Source: an uncultured Christensenellaceae bacterium (lineage in GTDB: Bacteria > Bacillota > Clostridia > Christensenellales > Borkfalkiaceae). From it: a DNA stretch of 64,000 nt. The DNA lies in assembly GCA_910587365.1 (NCBI GenBank), contig CAJUKJ010000003.1, forward strand, positions 62,001-126,000. The letters run 5' to 3'. The notes under the pieces are model-generated. The model saw only the letters and a list, made by a program, of their open reading frames with translations, was not told where the DNA came from and did not search any database. Positions 51,486 to 60,079 of the stretch are shown here, one piece after another (the stretch's first letter is position 1; each line of letters starts with the position of its first letter). The position numbers and the translations under genes were made by a program.

Positions 51486-52847
51486 ATGATTGACGAAATA
51501 ATTAAAAACCAGCGCAATTTTTTCGACAGTGGAAACACGCTTGACGTAAAAACGAGGTTAAGCTATCTTAAAAAGCTGAAAGCCGCAATAATTGAAAACG
51601 AAGTTAAAATTTGTACTGCGTTGAAAAAGGATTTGGGAAAATCCGCATCCGAAGCGTATATGTGCGAAATCGGTATGGTTTTGGAAGATTTGTCTTACCA
51701 GATAAAACATCTTAAAGGTTGGGTTAAACCTGAAAGAAAGCGTTCGCCAATGGCGCAGTTCCCCTCTTCAAGCTATATTCTTCCTTCGCCTTACGGTTGT
51801 ACTCTTATAATTTCGCCCTGGAATTATCCCTTTTTGCTGTCACTTCAACCGCTAATCGGCGCGGTTGGCGCAGGCAATACCGTTTTATTGAAACCTTCAC
51901 GGTTTTCAAAGCACACGAGCGCGGTCATTAAGGAATTGGTCGGAAGCGTCTTTCCACCCGAATATGCGGCAGTCGTTTACGGGGACGACGGTTTAAGCCA
52001 AAAGCTTTTGGAATATAAATTCGATTATATTTTCTTTACGGGCGGCGCGCGCGTAGGGAAAAGCGTTTATGTGCAGGCAGCAAATAACCTTACGCCCGTC
52101 ACTTTGGAGCTTGGCGGTAAAAGCCCCGTTATTATAGATAAAACGGCAGATATCAACCTTGCGGCAAAGCGCGTTGCATTCGGCAAATTTCTGAACGCGG
52201 GGCAGACATGCGTCGCACCCGATTACGTGTTGGTACACGAAAGCGTTGCCAAACAATTTGCAAACAGTCTTAAAGTGTGGATTGAAAAGCTTTTCCCCGA
52301 CGCGCTTGAAAACGAAGATTACGGAAAAATTATTACCCAAAGGCATTTTGACAGACTGTTAAGCCTGATTTGCGGAAACGTTTATTATGGCGGAAACAGC
52401 GACAGCGGAAAATTGAAAATCGAACCTACGGTTATTTACCCTGCAAGCCCCGACGACGCGGCTATGCGCGAAGAAATTTTCGGCCCTGTTCTCCCCATAA
52501 TCGAGTATTCGACGGAAGAAAAGATGTTTTCGGTTATAGAAGCAAACCGCACACCCCTTGCGCTGTATCTATTCACGACGAAAAAAAGTACGGAGCAAAA
52601 AGTATTTTCGCACGTGCAGTTCGGCGGAGGCTGCGTAAACGACGTGGTAATACATCTTGCCTCTACCTCGCTTCCGTTCGGCGGGGTAGGAAATTCCGGC
52701 ATAGGGAGTTATCACGGCAAAAAGAGTTTTGAAACCTTTTCCCACTTTAAGTCGGTTTTAAAGAAATCGAACTTAATCGATATGCCCGTGCGGTATACGC
52801 CGTACACAAAATTCAAAGATAAGCTGATAAAATTTTTTATGAAATAG
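51486..52847 (+). CDS. Aldehyde dehydrogenase (ALDH3-like)
   Basis: The 453-aa NAD(P)-dependent enzyme oxidises aldehydes to acids. It has ISPWNYPFLLSLQPLIGAVGAGNTVLLKPS, the catalytic-base segment LELGGKSPV, the nucleophile in NAGQTCVAPDYVLVH, and EEIFGPVLPI. It ends with a short hydrophobic, basic tail, as in ALDH3 enzymes. It lies convergent to pflB and divergent from the NUDIX gene. A TTGACA-like site lies about 40 bp upstream. Confidence 0.93.
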   Translation: MIDEIIKNQRNFFDSGNTLDVKTRLSYLKKLKAAIIENEVKICTALKKDLGKSASEAYMCEIGMVLEDLSYQIKHLKGWVKPERKRSPMAQFPSSSYILPSPYGCTLIISPWNYPFLLSLQPLIGAVGAGNTVLLKPSRFSKHTSAVIKELVGSVFPPEYAAVVYGDDGLSQKLLEYKFDYIFFTGGARVGKSVYVQAANNLTPVTLELGGKSPVIIDKTADINLAAKRVAFGKFLNAGQTCVAPDYVLVHESVAKQFANSLKVWIEKLFPDALENEDYGKIITQRHFDRLLSLICGNVYYGGNSDSGKLKIEPTVIYPASPDDAAMREEIFGPVLPIIEYSTEEKMFSVIEANRTPLALYLFTTKKSTEQKVFSHVQFGGGCVNDVVIHLASTSLPFGGVGNSGIGSYHGKKSFETFSHFKSVLKKSNLIDMPVRYTPYTKFKDKLIKFFMK

Positions 52848-52851
52848 AAAT

Positions 52852-52875
52852 GCGGGACGGCAACTGCCGTCCCGC
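52852..52875. terminator. Bidirectional terminator between aldehyde dehydrogenase and pflB
   Basis: A GCGGGACGGCA/TGCCGTCCCGC stem (10-11 bp) is followed by ATTTATTT on the plus strand and ATTTCTATTTC on the minus strand. Confidence 0.8.
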
Positions 52876-52881
52876 ATTTAT

Positions 52882-55143
52882 TTAAAATGATTGGTGGATT
52901 GTTCTCGATATTACGTCGTTCTGCTGTTCGCGGGTAAGCTTGTTGAAGTTTACCGCATAACCCGAAACGCGTATCGTAAGCTGGGGATATTTTTCGGGAT
53001 GAGCCTGTGCGTCCAAAAGAGTATCGCGGTTGAATACGTTGACGTTTAAATGATGACCGCCGTCGGTAACATAGCCGTCAAGCATATTCGCAAGGTTGTT
53101 TTTACGCGTTTCGCAGTCCTTACCGAGAGATTCGGGAGTAATGGAGAACGTATTTGAAATACCGTCCCTTGCGTATTCGTAAGGAAGCTTTGCAACCGAT
53201 TCAAGCGAAGCAAGCGCGCCGTTGCTGTCCCTGCCGTGCATAGGGTTTGCACCGGGGGCAAGAGGTTCGCCCGCCCTTCTGCCGTCGGGAGTGTTACCCG
53301 TGTTCTTACCGTACACCACGTTGCTCGTTATCGTAAGTATCGAAGTCGTAGGCAGGCTTTCACGGTAAGTGTAATTGTTTCTTATCTTGCCCATAAAGGT
53401 TTTCAAAAGCCAGACGGCGATTTCGTCAACCCTGTCGTCATTGTTTCCGTATTTGGGATAGTCGCCCTCTATTTTGAAATCAGTAACTATCCCCTCTGCG
53501 TTGCGGATAGGGTAAACCTTTGCATATTTGATAGCGGAAAGCGAGTCAGCCGCGCACGAAAGCCCAGCAATGCCCGTGGCAAAAAATCTTCTTACCTCGG
53601 TGTCGTGCAAAGCCATTTCAAGTGCTTCGTAGCTGTATTTGTCGTGCATGTAATGAATGAGGTTAAGGGTATTGACGTACAAGCCGGCAAGCCAGTCCAT
53701 CATCTGCTCATACTTTTGCTTTACCTCTTCATAATCCAAAGCCCCGTCGCCGTGAACAGGTTCGTACTCGGGCGAAACCTGAAAAGCCTTACCCGTTTCC
53801 TTGTCCTTTAAAAGCTCGTCCTTGCCGCCGTTAATGGCGTACAGCAGGCATTTTGCAAGGTTGGCGCGCGCCCCGAAGAATTGCATATCTTTGCCTACGC
53901 GCATACAGCTTACGCAACAAGCTATGCAGTAGTCGTCACCCATTTCCGGACGCATAAGGTCGTCGCTTTCGTACTGGATTGCCGAAGTCTTGATTGAAAG
54001 CTCCGCACAGAATTTTTTGAAACCGTCGGGAAGATTTACAGACCAAAGTACCGTAAGGTTGGGTTCGGGAGCAGGACCGAGGTTGGTTAATGTATGAAGT
54101 ATTCTGAAAGAAGACTTGGTAACAAGCGTTCTTCCGTCAACCCCCATTCCGCCTATCGATTCCGTAACCCAGGTAGGGTCGCCCGAAAACATTTCGTTAT
54201 ATTCTTTGATACGCATAAACTTGATAATTCTCAGCTTCATTACGAAGTGGTCGACAAGCTCCTGCGCGCTCTCTTCGGTAAGGATACCGCGGTCGATATC
54301 GCGTTGTATAAATATATCGAGGAACGTTGAATTTCTGCCTATTGACATTGCCGCGCCGTTTTGGTCCTTCACTGCCGCAAGATAGCCGAAATACAGCGAT
54401 TGGATAGCTTGCTGCGCGGTTTCGGCAGGCATAGAAATATCGAAGCCGTAAATTTCCGCAAGCTTTTTTAAAGCTTTAAGGGCTTTAATCTGCTCGGTCA
54501 ATTCTTCCCTGTCGCGAATTCTATCGGGCGTCATAACGCCGTCCTTTAACAGCTTGTCATGCTCCTTACAAACGATAAGATAGTCAACGCCGTAAAGTGC
54601 GACGCGGCGGTAGTCGCCGACAATTCTGCCCCTGCCGTAAGTGTCGGGAAGTCCCGTAAGGATATGCGCCTTGCGTGCGCGGCGCATTTCCGGCGTGTAA
54701 GCGTCATATACGCCCTGATTGTGCGATTTACGATAATTGGTAAATATGTTTTTGACTTCGGGGTCAATTTCATAGCCGTACATATTGAGTGCCTGCTCCG
54801 CCATTTTAATACCGCCGAAGGGTTGCAATGCACGTTTAAAGGGCTTGTCCGTCTGCAAACCGACAATCTTTTCAAGCTTTTTATCTATATAGCCTGCTGA
54901 ATGCGAAGTAAGCGTCGATACGGTTTTGGTGTCCGCGTCAAGCACTCCGCCCGCCTTTCTTTCCTCTGCGGATAACTTTAAAATTTCGTCCCAGAGTGCA
55001 AGCGTTGCCTTAGTCGGCGGAGCAAGGAACTGCCCGTCGCCTTCATAGGGCGTATAGTTATTTTGAATAAAATCTCTTACGTTTACTTCGCCGTCTTCAC
55101 TCCATTTCGACGGTTTGAAACCTTCCCAAGCTTTGAATTTCAT
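52882..55143 (-). CDS. pflB: Formate acetyltransferase (pyruvate formate-lyase)
   Basis: PFL splits pyruvate with CoA into acetyl-CoA and formate. The 753-aa protein has the adjacent active-site cysteines in [15 protein letters not shown] and the C-terminal glycyl-radical loop [12 protein letters not shown] (Gly about 20 residues from the end). Length is normal for a true PFL, and the sequence lacks features of diol dehydratase relatives. It lies 14 bp after pflA, so activase and enzyme come from one message governed by the riboswitch upstream. Its acetyl-CoA feeds pta-ackA. Confidence 0.97.
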   Translation of the reverse strand: MKFKAWEGFKPSKWSEDGEVNVRDFIQNNYTPYEGDGQFLAPPTKATLALWDEILKLSAEERKAGGVLDADTKTVSTLTSHSAGYIDKKLEKIVGLQTDKPFKRALQPFGGIKMAEQALNMYGYEIDPEVKNIFTNYRKSHNQGVYDAYTPEMRRARKAHILTGLPDTYGRGRIVGDYRRVALYGVDYLIVCKEHDKLLKDGVMTPDRIRDREELTEQIKALKALKKLAEIYGFDISMPAETAQQAIQSLYFGYLAAVKDQNGAAMSIGRNSTFLDIFIQRDIDRGILTEESAQELVDHFVMKLRIIKFMRIKEYNEMFSGDPTWVTESIGGMGVDGRTLVTKSSFRILHTLTNLGPAPEPNLTVLWSVNLPDGFKKFCAELSIKTSAIQYESDDLMRPEMGDDYCIACCVSCMRVGKDMQFFGARANLAKCLLYAINGGKDELLKDKETGKAFQVSPEYEPVHGDGALDYEEVKQKYEQMMDWLAGLYVNTLNLIHYMHDKYSYEALEMALHDTEVRRFFATGIAGLSCAADSLSAIKYAKVYPIRNAEGIVTDFKIEGDYPKYGNNDDRVDEIAVWLLKTFMGKIRNNYTYRESLPTTSILTITSNVVYGKNTGNTPDGRRAGEPLAPGANPMHGRDSNGALASLESVAKLPYEYARDGISNTFSITPESLGKDCETRKNNLANMLDGYVTDGGHHLNVNVFNRDTLLDAQAHPEKYPQLTIRVSGYAVNFNKLTREQQNDVISRTIHQSF

Positions 55144-55157
55144 AAAACACCTCTTAT

Positions 55158-55883
55158 TTAAGTATTACTTTGGTATGAATAAAGTATTCGTCTTGCGTTT
55201 TCCACACGCTCCTTTGAAGGAGGATTTACGCCCTTTAAGGCATAAGATATGCCGAGTTTTTCATATTTAACTTCGCCCATAGTATGGTATGGCAAAACTT
55301 CTACCTTTTTTATGGTTTTTAAAGTCTTTAAAAAATTTTTGAGTTGATATAAATATCCGTCGTTATCGGTAATACCGTCAACTAAAACGTGCCTTATCCA
55401 TATATCCTTGCCGCTATCCGAAAGGAATTTTGCAAAAGCCAAAACGTTTTCATTAGTGTGACCCGTAAGTTTTTTATGCTCTGCCCCGTCTATATGCTTT
55501 ATATCCAAAAGAACGAGGTCGGTAAAATTTAAAAGTGTTTTAAACTTTTCCGCATTATCCTTAACGAACGTTATTCCCGACGTGTCCAACGCGGTATGGA
55601 TACCGTAACTCTTTAATATACGGAAAAGCTCCGTAACGAAATCAATCTGTAAAAGCGGTTCTCCGCCAGATACGGTTACTCCGCCGTTTTTTATATAATT
55701 TTTATATTTAAGTGCTTTTGCGGCAACCTCTTCCGCGGTGTATTCCTGCCCTGCCGTATCCCAGGTGTCGGGGTTGTGGCAGTATTTACAGCGCATAGGG
55801 CAGCCCTGCATAAACACTACGAAGCGTATACCCGGACCGTCTACCGTACCGAACGATTCAAATGAATGAATTTTTCCTACCAT
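55158..55883 (-). CDS. pflA: Pyruvate formate-lyase activating enzyme
   Basis: This radical SAM enzyme installs the glycyl radical on PflB. The 241-aa protein has the cluster [14 protein letters not shown] (CxxxCxxC), the early [17 protein letters not shown] block, [13 protein letters not shown] and [11 protein letters not shown]. The ATG at 55883 matches the family N-terminus; no ribosome-binding site is visible, because the riboswitch terminator's T run lies 13 nt upstream. The order pflA-pflB is reversed from E. coli. Confidence 0.96.
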   Translation of the reverse strand: MVGKIHSFESFGTVDGPGIRFVVFMQGCPMRCKYCHNPDTWDTAGQEYTAEEVAAKALKYKNYIKNGGVTVSGGEPLLQIDFVTELFRILKSYGIHTALDTSGITFVKDNAEKFKTLLNFTDLVLLDIKHIDGAEHKKLTGHTNENVLAFAKFLSDSGKDIWIRHVLVDGITDNDGYLYQLKNFLKTLKTIKKVEVLPYHTMGEVKYEKLGISYALKGVNPPSKERVENARRILYSYQSNT

Positions 55884-55895
55884 AAGCAAAAGAAT

Positions 55896-55927
55896 AAAAA
55901 AAGGACTATTTCAAGATAAAACAGCCC
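55896..55927 (-). terminator. Riboswitch-controlled terminator upstream of pflA
   Basis: On the minus strand GGGCTGTTT (55919-55927) pairs with AAATAGTCC (55903-55911) over a 7-nt loop, followed by T7. The GGGC of the 5' arm is shared with the conserved CTGGGC of the riboswitch, so forming P3 with ligand would block the terminator. Confidence 0.8.
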
Positions 55928-56005
55928 AGACGAACGACGTTTCACGCAATGCGGCTTCCTTGCGGTAATTCCGCAAACTCGTCAGTTGCCGTACTGCCTT
56001 TCAAT
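55921..56005 (-). promoter_or_regulatory. ZTP riboswitch (pfl motif)
   Basis: This RNA senses the purine intermediate ZTP/ZMP (AICAR phosphates), a sign of low 10-formyl-tetrahydrofolate. On the minus strand it shows the family order: a 5' half CAGTACGGCAACTGACG, a variable hairpin TTGCGG/CCGCAA, the GGAAGCCG segment that closes the first domain, a linker, and the 3' domain with CGTTCGTCTGGGC, matching the conserved CCGCCUGGGC end with changes. It overlaps a terminator in the expected on-switch manner. PFL makes formate, used to form formyl-THF. Confidence 0.85.
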
Positions 56006-56014
56006 TGTAAATCC

Positions 56015-56043
56015 ATTCTACCAAACAATTATCTGTTTGTCAA
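56015..56043 (-). promoter_or_regulatory. Promoter of the pfl riboswitch-pflAB transcript
   Basis: On the minus strand TTGACA (56038-56043) and TAGAAT (56015-56020) are 17 nt apart, placing the start near 56008, just before the riboswitch. Confidence 0.75.
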
Positions 56044-56050
56044 CTAAAAT

Positions 56051-56097
56051 ACTAAATATTGTATGTGTAAATTTTTTACAAACACAATATATTGTGT
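56051..56097. promoter_or_regulatory. Tandem NrdR-box-like operator upstream of the pfl promoter
   Basis: The perfect palindrome ACACAATATATTGTGT (56082-56097) fits every position of the NrdR consensus as I recall it. A weaker copy, ACTAAATATTGTATGT (56051-56066), starts exactly 31 bp away. Both lie just upstream of the -35. A pair with the same 31-bp spacing precedes tmcAL at 7204-7250. Confidence 0.55.
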
Positions 56098-56131
56098 TTT
56101 ACCCGCACCGTTTGCACGGCGCGGGCAGTAA

Positions 56132-56344
56132 TTAATTTTCGTTTTCTTCTGAATTTTTATCTAAATCCATAACCGTCTGCACGTCAAGGGTTTGCGCTTC
56201 CTTTCGTTTTGCAAGCTTTTTGTTCATTTTATGTAGCATTATAACTATTATCGCGTTTACAAGCAGCAGAACTATTGCCAAAATACACAGCACCAAGATT
56301 ATTATGGCTCCGCCGCGGCTTATTCCTCCCGCAAGTAAATACAT
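56132..56344 (-). CDS. Small single-pass membrane protein
   Basis: I do not recognise this 70-aa protein. It has a short Gly-rich N-terminus, one long hydrophobic helix (AIIILVLCILAIVLLLVNAIIVIM, residues about 13-36), a basic patch (HKMNKKLAKRKE) setting the C-terminus inside, and an acidic tail (DLDKNSEENEN). It lies downstream of aspartokinase on the same strand and may be the last gene of that unit; a CCCGC/GCGGG hairpin (about 56103-56127) follows. Confidence 0.7.
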   Translation of the reverse strand: MYLLAGGISRGGAIIILVLCILAIVLLLVNAIIVIMLHKMNKKLAKRKEAQTLDVQTVMDLDKNSEENEN

Positions 56345-56404
56345 ACAAATTGCTCCCGTTTGATTTTTAATAGTAATGCCTGCACTTCAACAGGGCAAAG
56401 AAAA

Positions 56405-57727
56405 TTAATTTCCGAAAAACTCTTTATAAATTGCTTTTATGCAACGCTCGTAATCGTCGTTTTTGACGCCCACTACAATATTAAGTTCGCTTGAACCTTG
56501 GTCTATCATTTTAATGTTGATATCGGCTGCCGCAATGGCGTTAAAAAGGCGGGCGGAAGTTCCTACCGATGAAGACATTCCGTGACCTACCGTGGCAACA
56601 AGCGCGATATTTTCTATTACCCTTATTATATCGGGTTCAACGGCATATTCTATACCCTCTAAAATACGGCTGAGCGTGTTATCATCCAACGCCTCGCTTG
56701 AAATTACGAGCGACATAGTGTCTATACCCGAAGGAATATGCTCTACCGGAATATTTTCCTTTTCGATTACGGAAAGCACTTTTCTGACAAAGCCGATTTC
56801 CGCGTTCATCAAAGACTTTTCAATATAAATTACCGTAAAGTTCTTTTTACCCGCAATGCCCGTTACCGTGTTTCCGCTGGGTACGTAGCGCGATGTGGGA
56901 ACTATCGCAGTTCCGTCGTCCTCGGGGCGGAACGTGTTTTTTATCTTGATTGGAATATTTGCCTTTCTTACAGGAAATATAGACTCGCTATGCAGAACGT
57001 TTGCGCCCATATAGCTTAATTCGCGCAGCTCCTTGTAGGAGAGTGTTTTAATATTTTTGGGACTGTCTACTATGCGGGGGTCGCAGGCAAGGAAACCTGA
57101 AACGTCAGTCCAGTTTTCATATTCCGAGGCATTTACCGCACGGGCAACTATCGCGCCCGAAATATCAGAACCGCCGCGCGAGAATGTTTTTACCTTACCG
57201 TCAACGCCCTTACCGTAAAATCCGGGGAATACGGCTTTTTCAACGCCCGTCAGGGCAGCTTCGATTGCCTTATATGATTTCTCGCCGTTGAACGAGCCAT
57301 CCTCGTTAAAATATACGACGTCTTCCGCATCAACGAATTTTGCACCGAGATACTCCGCAACCACGCGTGCAGAAAGATATTCCCCGCGTGAAGCGGTAAA
57401 ATCTTCGCTGTTTTCCACGTCTATACGCTTTTGCGTTTCATCCAATACCGCGTCAATGTCAAAATTGAGGTTAAGCTGTTTTACTATATCCCCGAAACGG
57501 GCGCGGACAGCCTTGAAAGAGGTTGCGCACGTTCCGCTTTTTTTAAGCTCGTTATAGCACGCATAAAGTAAATCGGTAACCTTAGTATCGCCCGAATACC
57601 TTTTACCGGGTGCCGAAACCACTACGTAGCGGCGGGACTTATCGCTTTCAATAATCTTTTTTACTCCGGCAATTACGTTTCCGTCCGCCATGGACGTACC
57701 GCCGAATTTACATACTTTTACTGACAT
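56405..57727 (-). CDS. Aspartate kinase
   Basis: This enzyme phosphorylates aspartate, committing it to lysine, diaminopimelate, methionine and threonine. The 440-aa protein starts KVCKFGGTSMADGNVI, has FSRGGSDISGAIVARAV, and ends with two ACT-type regulatory modules (VTGIAGKKNFTVIYIEKS and VATVGHGMSSSVGTSARLF). It is the ACT-containing monofunctional class, probably feedback-controlled by lysine and/or threonine. It starts at the base next to the DUF1015 stop, so is coupled to it. No lysine riboswitch was seen. Confidence 0.95.
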   Translation of the reverse strand: MSVKVCKFGGTSMADGNVIAGVKKIIESDKSRRYVVVSAPGKRYSGDTKVTDLLYACYNELKKSGTCATSFKAVRARFGDIVKQLNLNFDIDAVLDETQKRIDVENSEDFTASRGEYLSARVVAEYLGAKFVDAEDVVYFNEDGSFNGEKSYKAIEAALTGVEKAVFPGFYGKGVDGKVKTFSRGGSDISGAIVARAVNASEYENWTDVSGFLACDPRIVDSPKNIKTLSYKELRELSYMGANVLHSESIFPVRKANIPIKIKNTFRPEDDGTAIVPTSRYVPSGNTVTGIAGKKNFTVIYIEKSLMNAEIGFVRKVLSVIEKENIPVEHIPSGIDTMSLVISSEALDDNTLSRILEGIEYAVEPDIIRVIENIALVATVGHGMSSSVGTSARLFNAIAAADINIKMIDQGSSELNIVVGVKNDDYERCIKAIYKEFFGN

Positions 57728-58900
57728 TTATTTTATTCTCTTCGCTTCTATATAATATCTTTTTTCATTCCCCTCTCCCATAGAGAAGGTTTTTTTAGGT
57801 AAATTTCCGCCTGTTTCGATTAAACGGAAAAAATCGCTTTTATCTATTGCGGGAAGTATTACCCCCGCGCCTTGCATTTCTGCCAATTCTATAAGCTCGT
57901 TTTCGCCGTGAATATAATCAACCTCGCCGCCGTACTCTTTGATAAACCGAGAAATATAATTATCCAGCTTTGCGATGCCTGCGGGAACGTCGCAGTCAAA
58001 CGGTACGGATATTTTTTTTCCTTCTATTATAAGATATGCAGCTTTGTTTCCTTCGGTTTTAAGACCTTCGGCAAACTGTTTGGGTTTATCCGTCTTTATC
58101 AGTCTGTGAATAGGTTGGAAATTCAAAGCCGCGTCGTATATGTTAACGGCTTCGCAGAGTGCGAATCTTGCGGGATGGTTGCTTTGTTCTTCTTCCGGAA
58201 GATTCTTCTTTAAATTTTCCCAACAGGTCTTTGCGGTTGCAAGGGAATGGTTCCCGTCGCCTACCGCAAACAGTAACGAGCCTTGTTCACGTGAAAGGGA
58301 ATAAAAAGCTTTTTCCACTTGCGCGGCGTTTCCTATAAACGTACCCTTTACGCGTCCCCCGCCCATATTGAGGTCAAAATCGTATAAAACCTTGCCGCGT
58401 ATGACGCTGTTCAACACCGTGTTGTTTTTATCGTTATACAAAAGCATTACGTGCGGCAGCTCGATTGGCGCGTTTTTGCGTATTTCAACGCGGGGTGGGA
58501 TACGTTCTAATATTGTTGCCTCTGTCGAACGGATAGGAGTTCTGGCACCGCTTTCAAAGGAATAGTCCTCCAAATCGACGGCAAGCACTATGCCCGTGCG
58601 CGTTCCCGTTTTTGTAGTGCGTTCCACGAGAATAAATCCGTCGGGAAGGGTTTTGAATACTCCCCCTTCGAGATACGAGCGCATTGTCTTGTTAATTTTT
58701 TCAATGCGCAAGGCGGTATCGTTCTTCAAATAAATTTCGGGATAAATGAGATTTAAGGTACTGTTCTTCCGCCCTACGAGCTTTTCAAGATTTTTCCAAT
58801 ACTCCGCGTCGGAAGTAAACTGGTCGCAGGCGTTAACAGCCCAGACCGCCATATCCTCATCGGCAGGCAACAAAATTTCGGGTATGTGGATAGTTGACAT
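57728..58900 (-). CDS. DUF1015-family protein
   Basis: This 390-aa protein matches DUF1015: HIPEILLPADEDMAVWAVNACDQFTSDAEYWKNLE, RIPPRVEIRKNAPIELPHVMLLYND, and the conserved FAVGDGNHSLATAKTCWE (GDGNHSL). The family is uncharacterised, and some members sit near serine or amino-acid metabolism genes. It starts 2 bp after a mini-CdaR peptide gene and abuts aspartokinase, so cdaA, the peptide, DUF1015 and aspartokinase may share a message. Confidence 0.85.
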   Translation of the reverse strand: MSTIHIPEILLPADEDMAVWAVNACDQFTSDAEYWKNLEKLVGRKNSTLNLIYPEIYLKNDTALRIEKINKTMRSYLEGGVFKTLPDGFILVERTTKTGTRTGIVLAVDLEDYSFESGARTPIRSTEATILERIPPRVEIRKNAPIELPHVMLLYNDKNNTVLNSVIRGKVLYDFDLNMGGGRVKGTFIGNAAQVEKAFYSLSREQGSLLFAVGDGNHSLATAKTCWENLKKNLPEEEQSNHPARFALCEAVNIYDAALNFQPIHRLIKTDKPKQFAEGLKTEGNKAAYLIIEGKKISVPFDCDVPAGIAKLDNYISRFIKEYGGEVDYIHGENELIELAEMQGAGVILPAIDKSDFFRLIETGGNLPKKTFSMGEGNEKRYYIEAKRIK

Positions 58901-58902
58901 AA

Positions 58903-59010
58903 TCAGATATTCAAAAGAAATACGGTAACAGCCGCAATTGCGAGGGCAAGGAATTTTATACCGATATTGGTTGTAAAGAAATCTTTTATAAATTTACCGA
59001 ATTTTTTCAT
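58903..59010 (-). CDS. CdaR-like transmembrane peptide (35 aa)
   Basis: This short gene encodes MKKFGKFIKDFFTTNIGIK followed by one hydrophobic helix (FLALAIAAVTVFLLNI) and a stop. The N-terminal pattern (basic, aromatic, then N-IGIK-FLALAIA) resembles the membrane anchor of CdaR/YbbR proteins, which normally follow cdaA and carry extracellular YbbR repeats; these repeats are absent. Its position downstream of cdaA fits a reduced CdaR, but homology over 35 residues is weak evidence. There is only a poor ribosome-binding site (TAGGT), so expression is uncertain. Confidence 0.5.
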   Translation of the reverse strand: MKKFGKFIKDFFTTNIGIKFLALAIAAVTVFLLNI

Positions 59011-59049
59011 ATTTTTACCTATAACTCTTATTTTGAGTGTAGTATTTTA

Positions 59050-59165
59050 GAGTGTAGTCGCATGAAAGACGAGGAAGGTGCGTATTTTTGAAGGGGAGTT
59101 TACTTATGGTAAATAACCCGAGAAAAACGCAAACCGAACAAAGTATTTCGTTATGAATACGCTAT
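59050..59165. repeat. Imperfect palindromic intergenic repeat, copy 2
   Basis: About 115 bp fold around the loop TTATG (59104-59108): GTTTAC/GTAAAT, then GGTGCGTATTTTTG against GAAAAACGCAAACC, with outer arms GTGTAGTCGCATGAAA and TTTCGTTATGAATACGC. The arms correspond with 34576-34692 in order and spacing. It lies inside the likely cdaA-CdaR-like transcription unit. Confidence 0.6.
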
Positions 59166-59168
59166 AAA

Positions 59169-59993
59169 TCAGCTTTCCGCTGTTAAGTCTGACCAATAGT
59201 AATCGCTTAACGCTTCCTTTATATCGGTTGCGTCGGCGTATTTCTTTTTGACTACGCCGTTTTTAACGATTGAAATAATGCCCGTTTCCTCCGAAACGAC
59301 GATTGCCGTTACGCTTGCGACCATAGTTACGCCGAGTGCGGCGCGGTGGCGGCTGCCCATTTCCTTGGGCAGTCTTTCATCCTGCGCAAGGGGAAGAAAG
59401 CAACCTGCGGCATATAGCTTGTTACCCTCTATTACGAGTGCGCCGTCGTGCAACGGGGCTTTGGGATAGAAAACCGCTTCAATCATCTGCGATGTAATCT
59501 GTGCATTGATAACCGTACCGCTTTCTATTATTCCGTCGGGCAGGTTGTCGTTTGACAGCACTATCAGTGCGCCTATGTCGTTTTTAGACATATTCTGTAC
59601 GGCGCGGACTATTTCGTCCATAATAAGCTCTACGCCGGTTACCGTAACGGGTTCCGCCTTACTCTTCTTTACTCCCGCGTCAAGCAGACCGCGCTTAATT
59701 TCTGTATGGAACATAGTAAACACCAAAAGCGCAGTCATTGCGATTATTATTAAAAGTATGCCCGAGTCGAAGTCCTCCGTCAAAGCAAAGACTATTCCCG
59801 CAAAGACGATAAAAAATATTATAAATCCTATAAATTTATTGGCTTTATTGTTTTTGAGTACCTTGAACATCATATAAAAAAGAATCGTAAACAGTATCAG
59901 TTGAAAGAGGTACGAAACCCATCTGCTACTAAATTCCGTGCCGAAATTTCTGACTACGTTATCGATTAACGCGTCCCAATTCTCCTTACCCAT
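59169..59993 (-). CDS. cdaA: Diadenylate cyclase CdaA
   Basis: CdaA makes cyclic di-AMP, which controls potassium and osmolyte transport and cell-wall homeostasis. The 274-aa protein has three N-terminal membrane helices (about residues 30-95) and a DisA_N catalytic domain with the two signatures HDGALVI and GSRHRAALG. The ATG at 59993 follows GGAG at good spacing; an in-frame TTG upstream is that same site. No full-length cdaR follows. Confidence 0.95.
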   Translation of the reverse strand: MGKENWDALIDNVVRNFGTEFSSRWVSYLFQLILFTILFYMMFKVLKNNKANKFIGFIIFFIVFAGIVFALTEDFDSGILLIIIAMTALLVFTMFHTEIKRGLLDAGVKKSKAEPVTVTGVELIMDEIVRAVQNMSKNDIGALIVLSNDNLPDGIIESGTVINAQITSQMIEAVFYPKAPLHDGALVIEGNKLYAAGCFLPLAQDERLPKEMGSRHRAALGVTMVASVTAIVVSEETGIISIVKNGVVKKKYADATDIKEALSDYYWSDLTAES

Positions 59994-60047
59994 AAAAATC
60001 TCCAACGAATTTGACTATATATAAATATTATATAATTAAATTAAAAA

Positions 60048-60074
60048 AAAATAAAGCGTTTAGTTCGCTTTATT
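60048..60074 (-). terminator. Terminator of holA
   Basis: An AATAAAGCG/CGCTTTATT stem is followed on the minus strand by T9, just after the holA stop. Confidence 0.8.
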
Positions 60075-60079
60075 TTAGT

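Noticed and set aside
56082..56097. The palindrome upstream of pfl read as a terminator for the small membrane gene
   Set aside because: The stem is nearly all A-T, so it would be weak, and a GC-rich hairpin at about 56103-56127 already serves that gene.
57728..57760. A lysine riboswitch ahead of aspartokinase
   Set aside because: The upstream DUF1015 gene abuts aspartokinase, leaving no room for a leader RNA.
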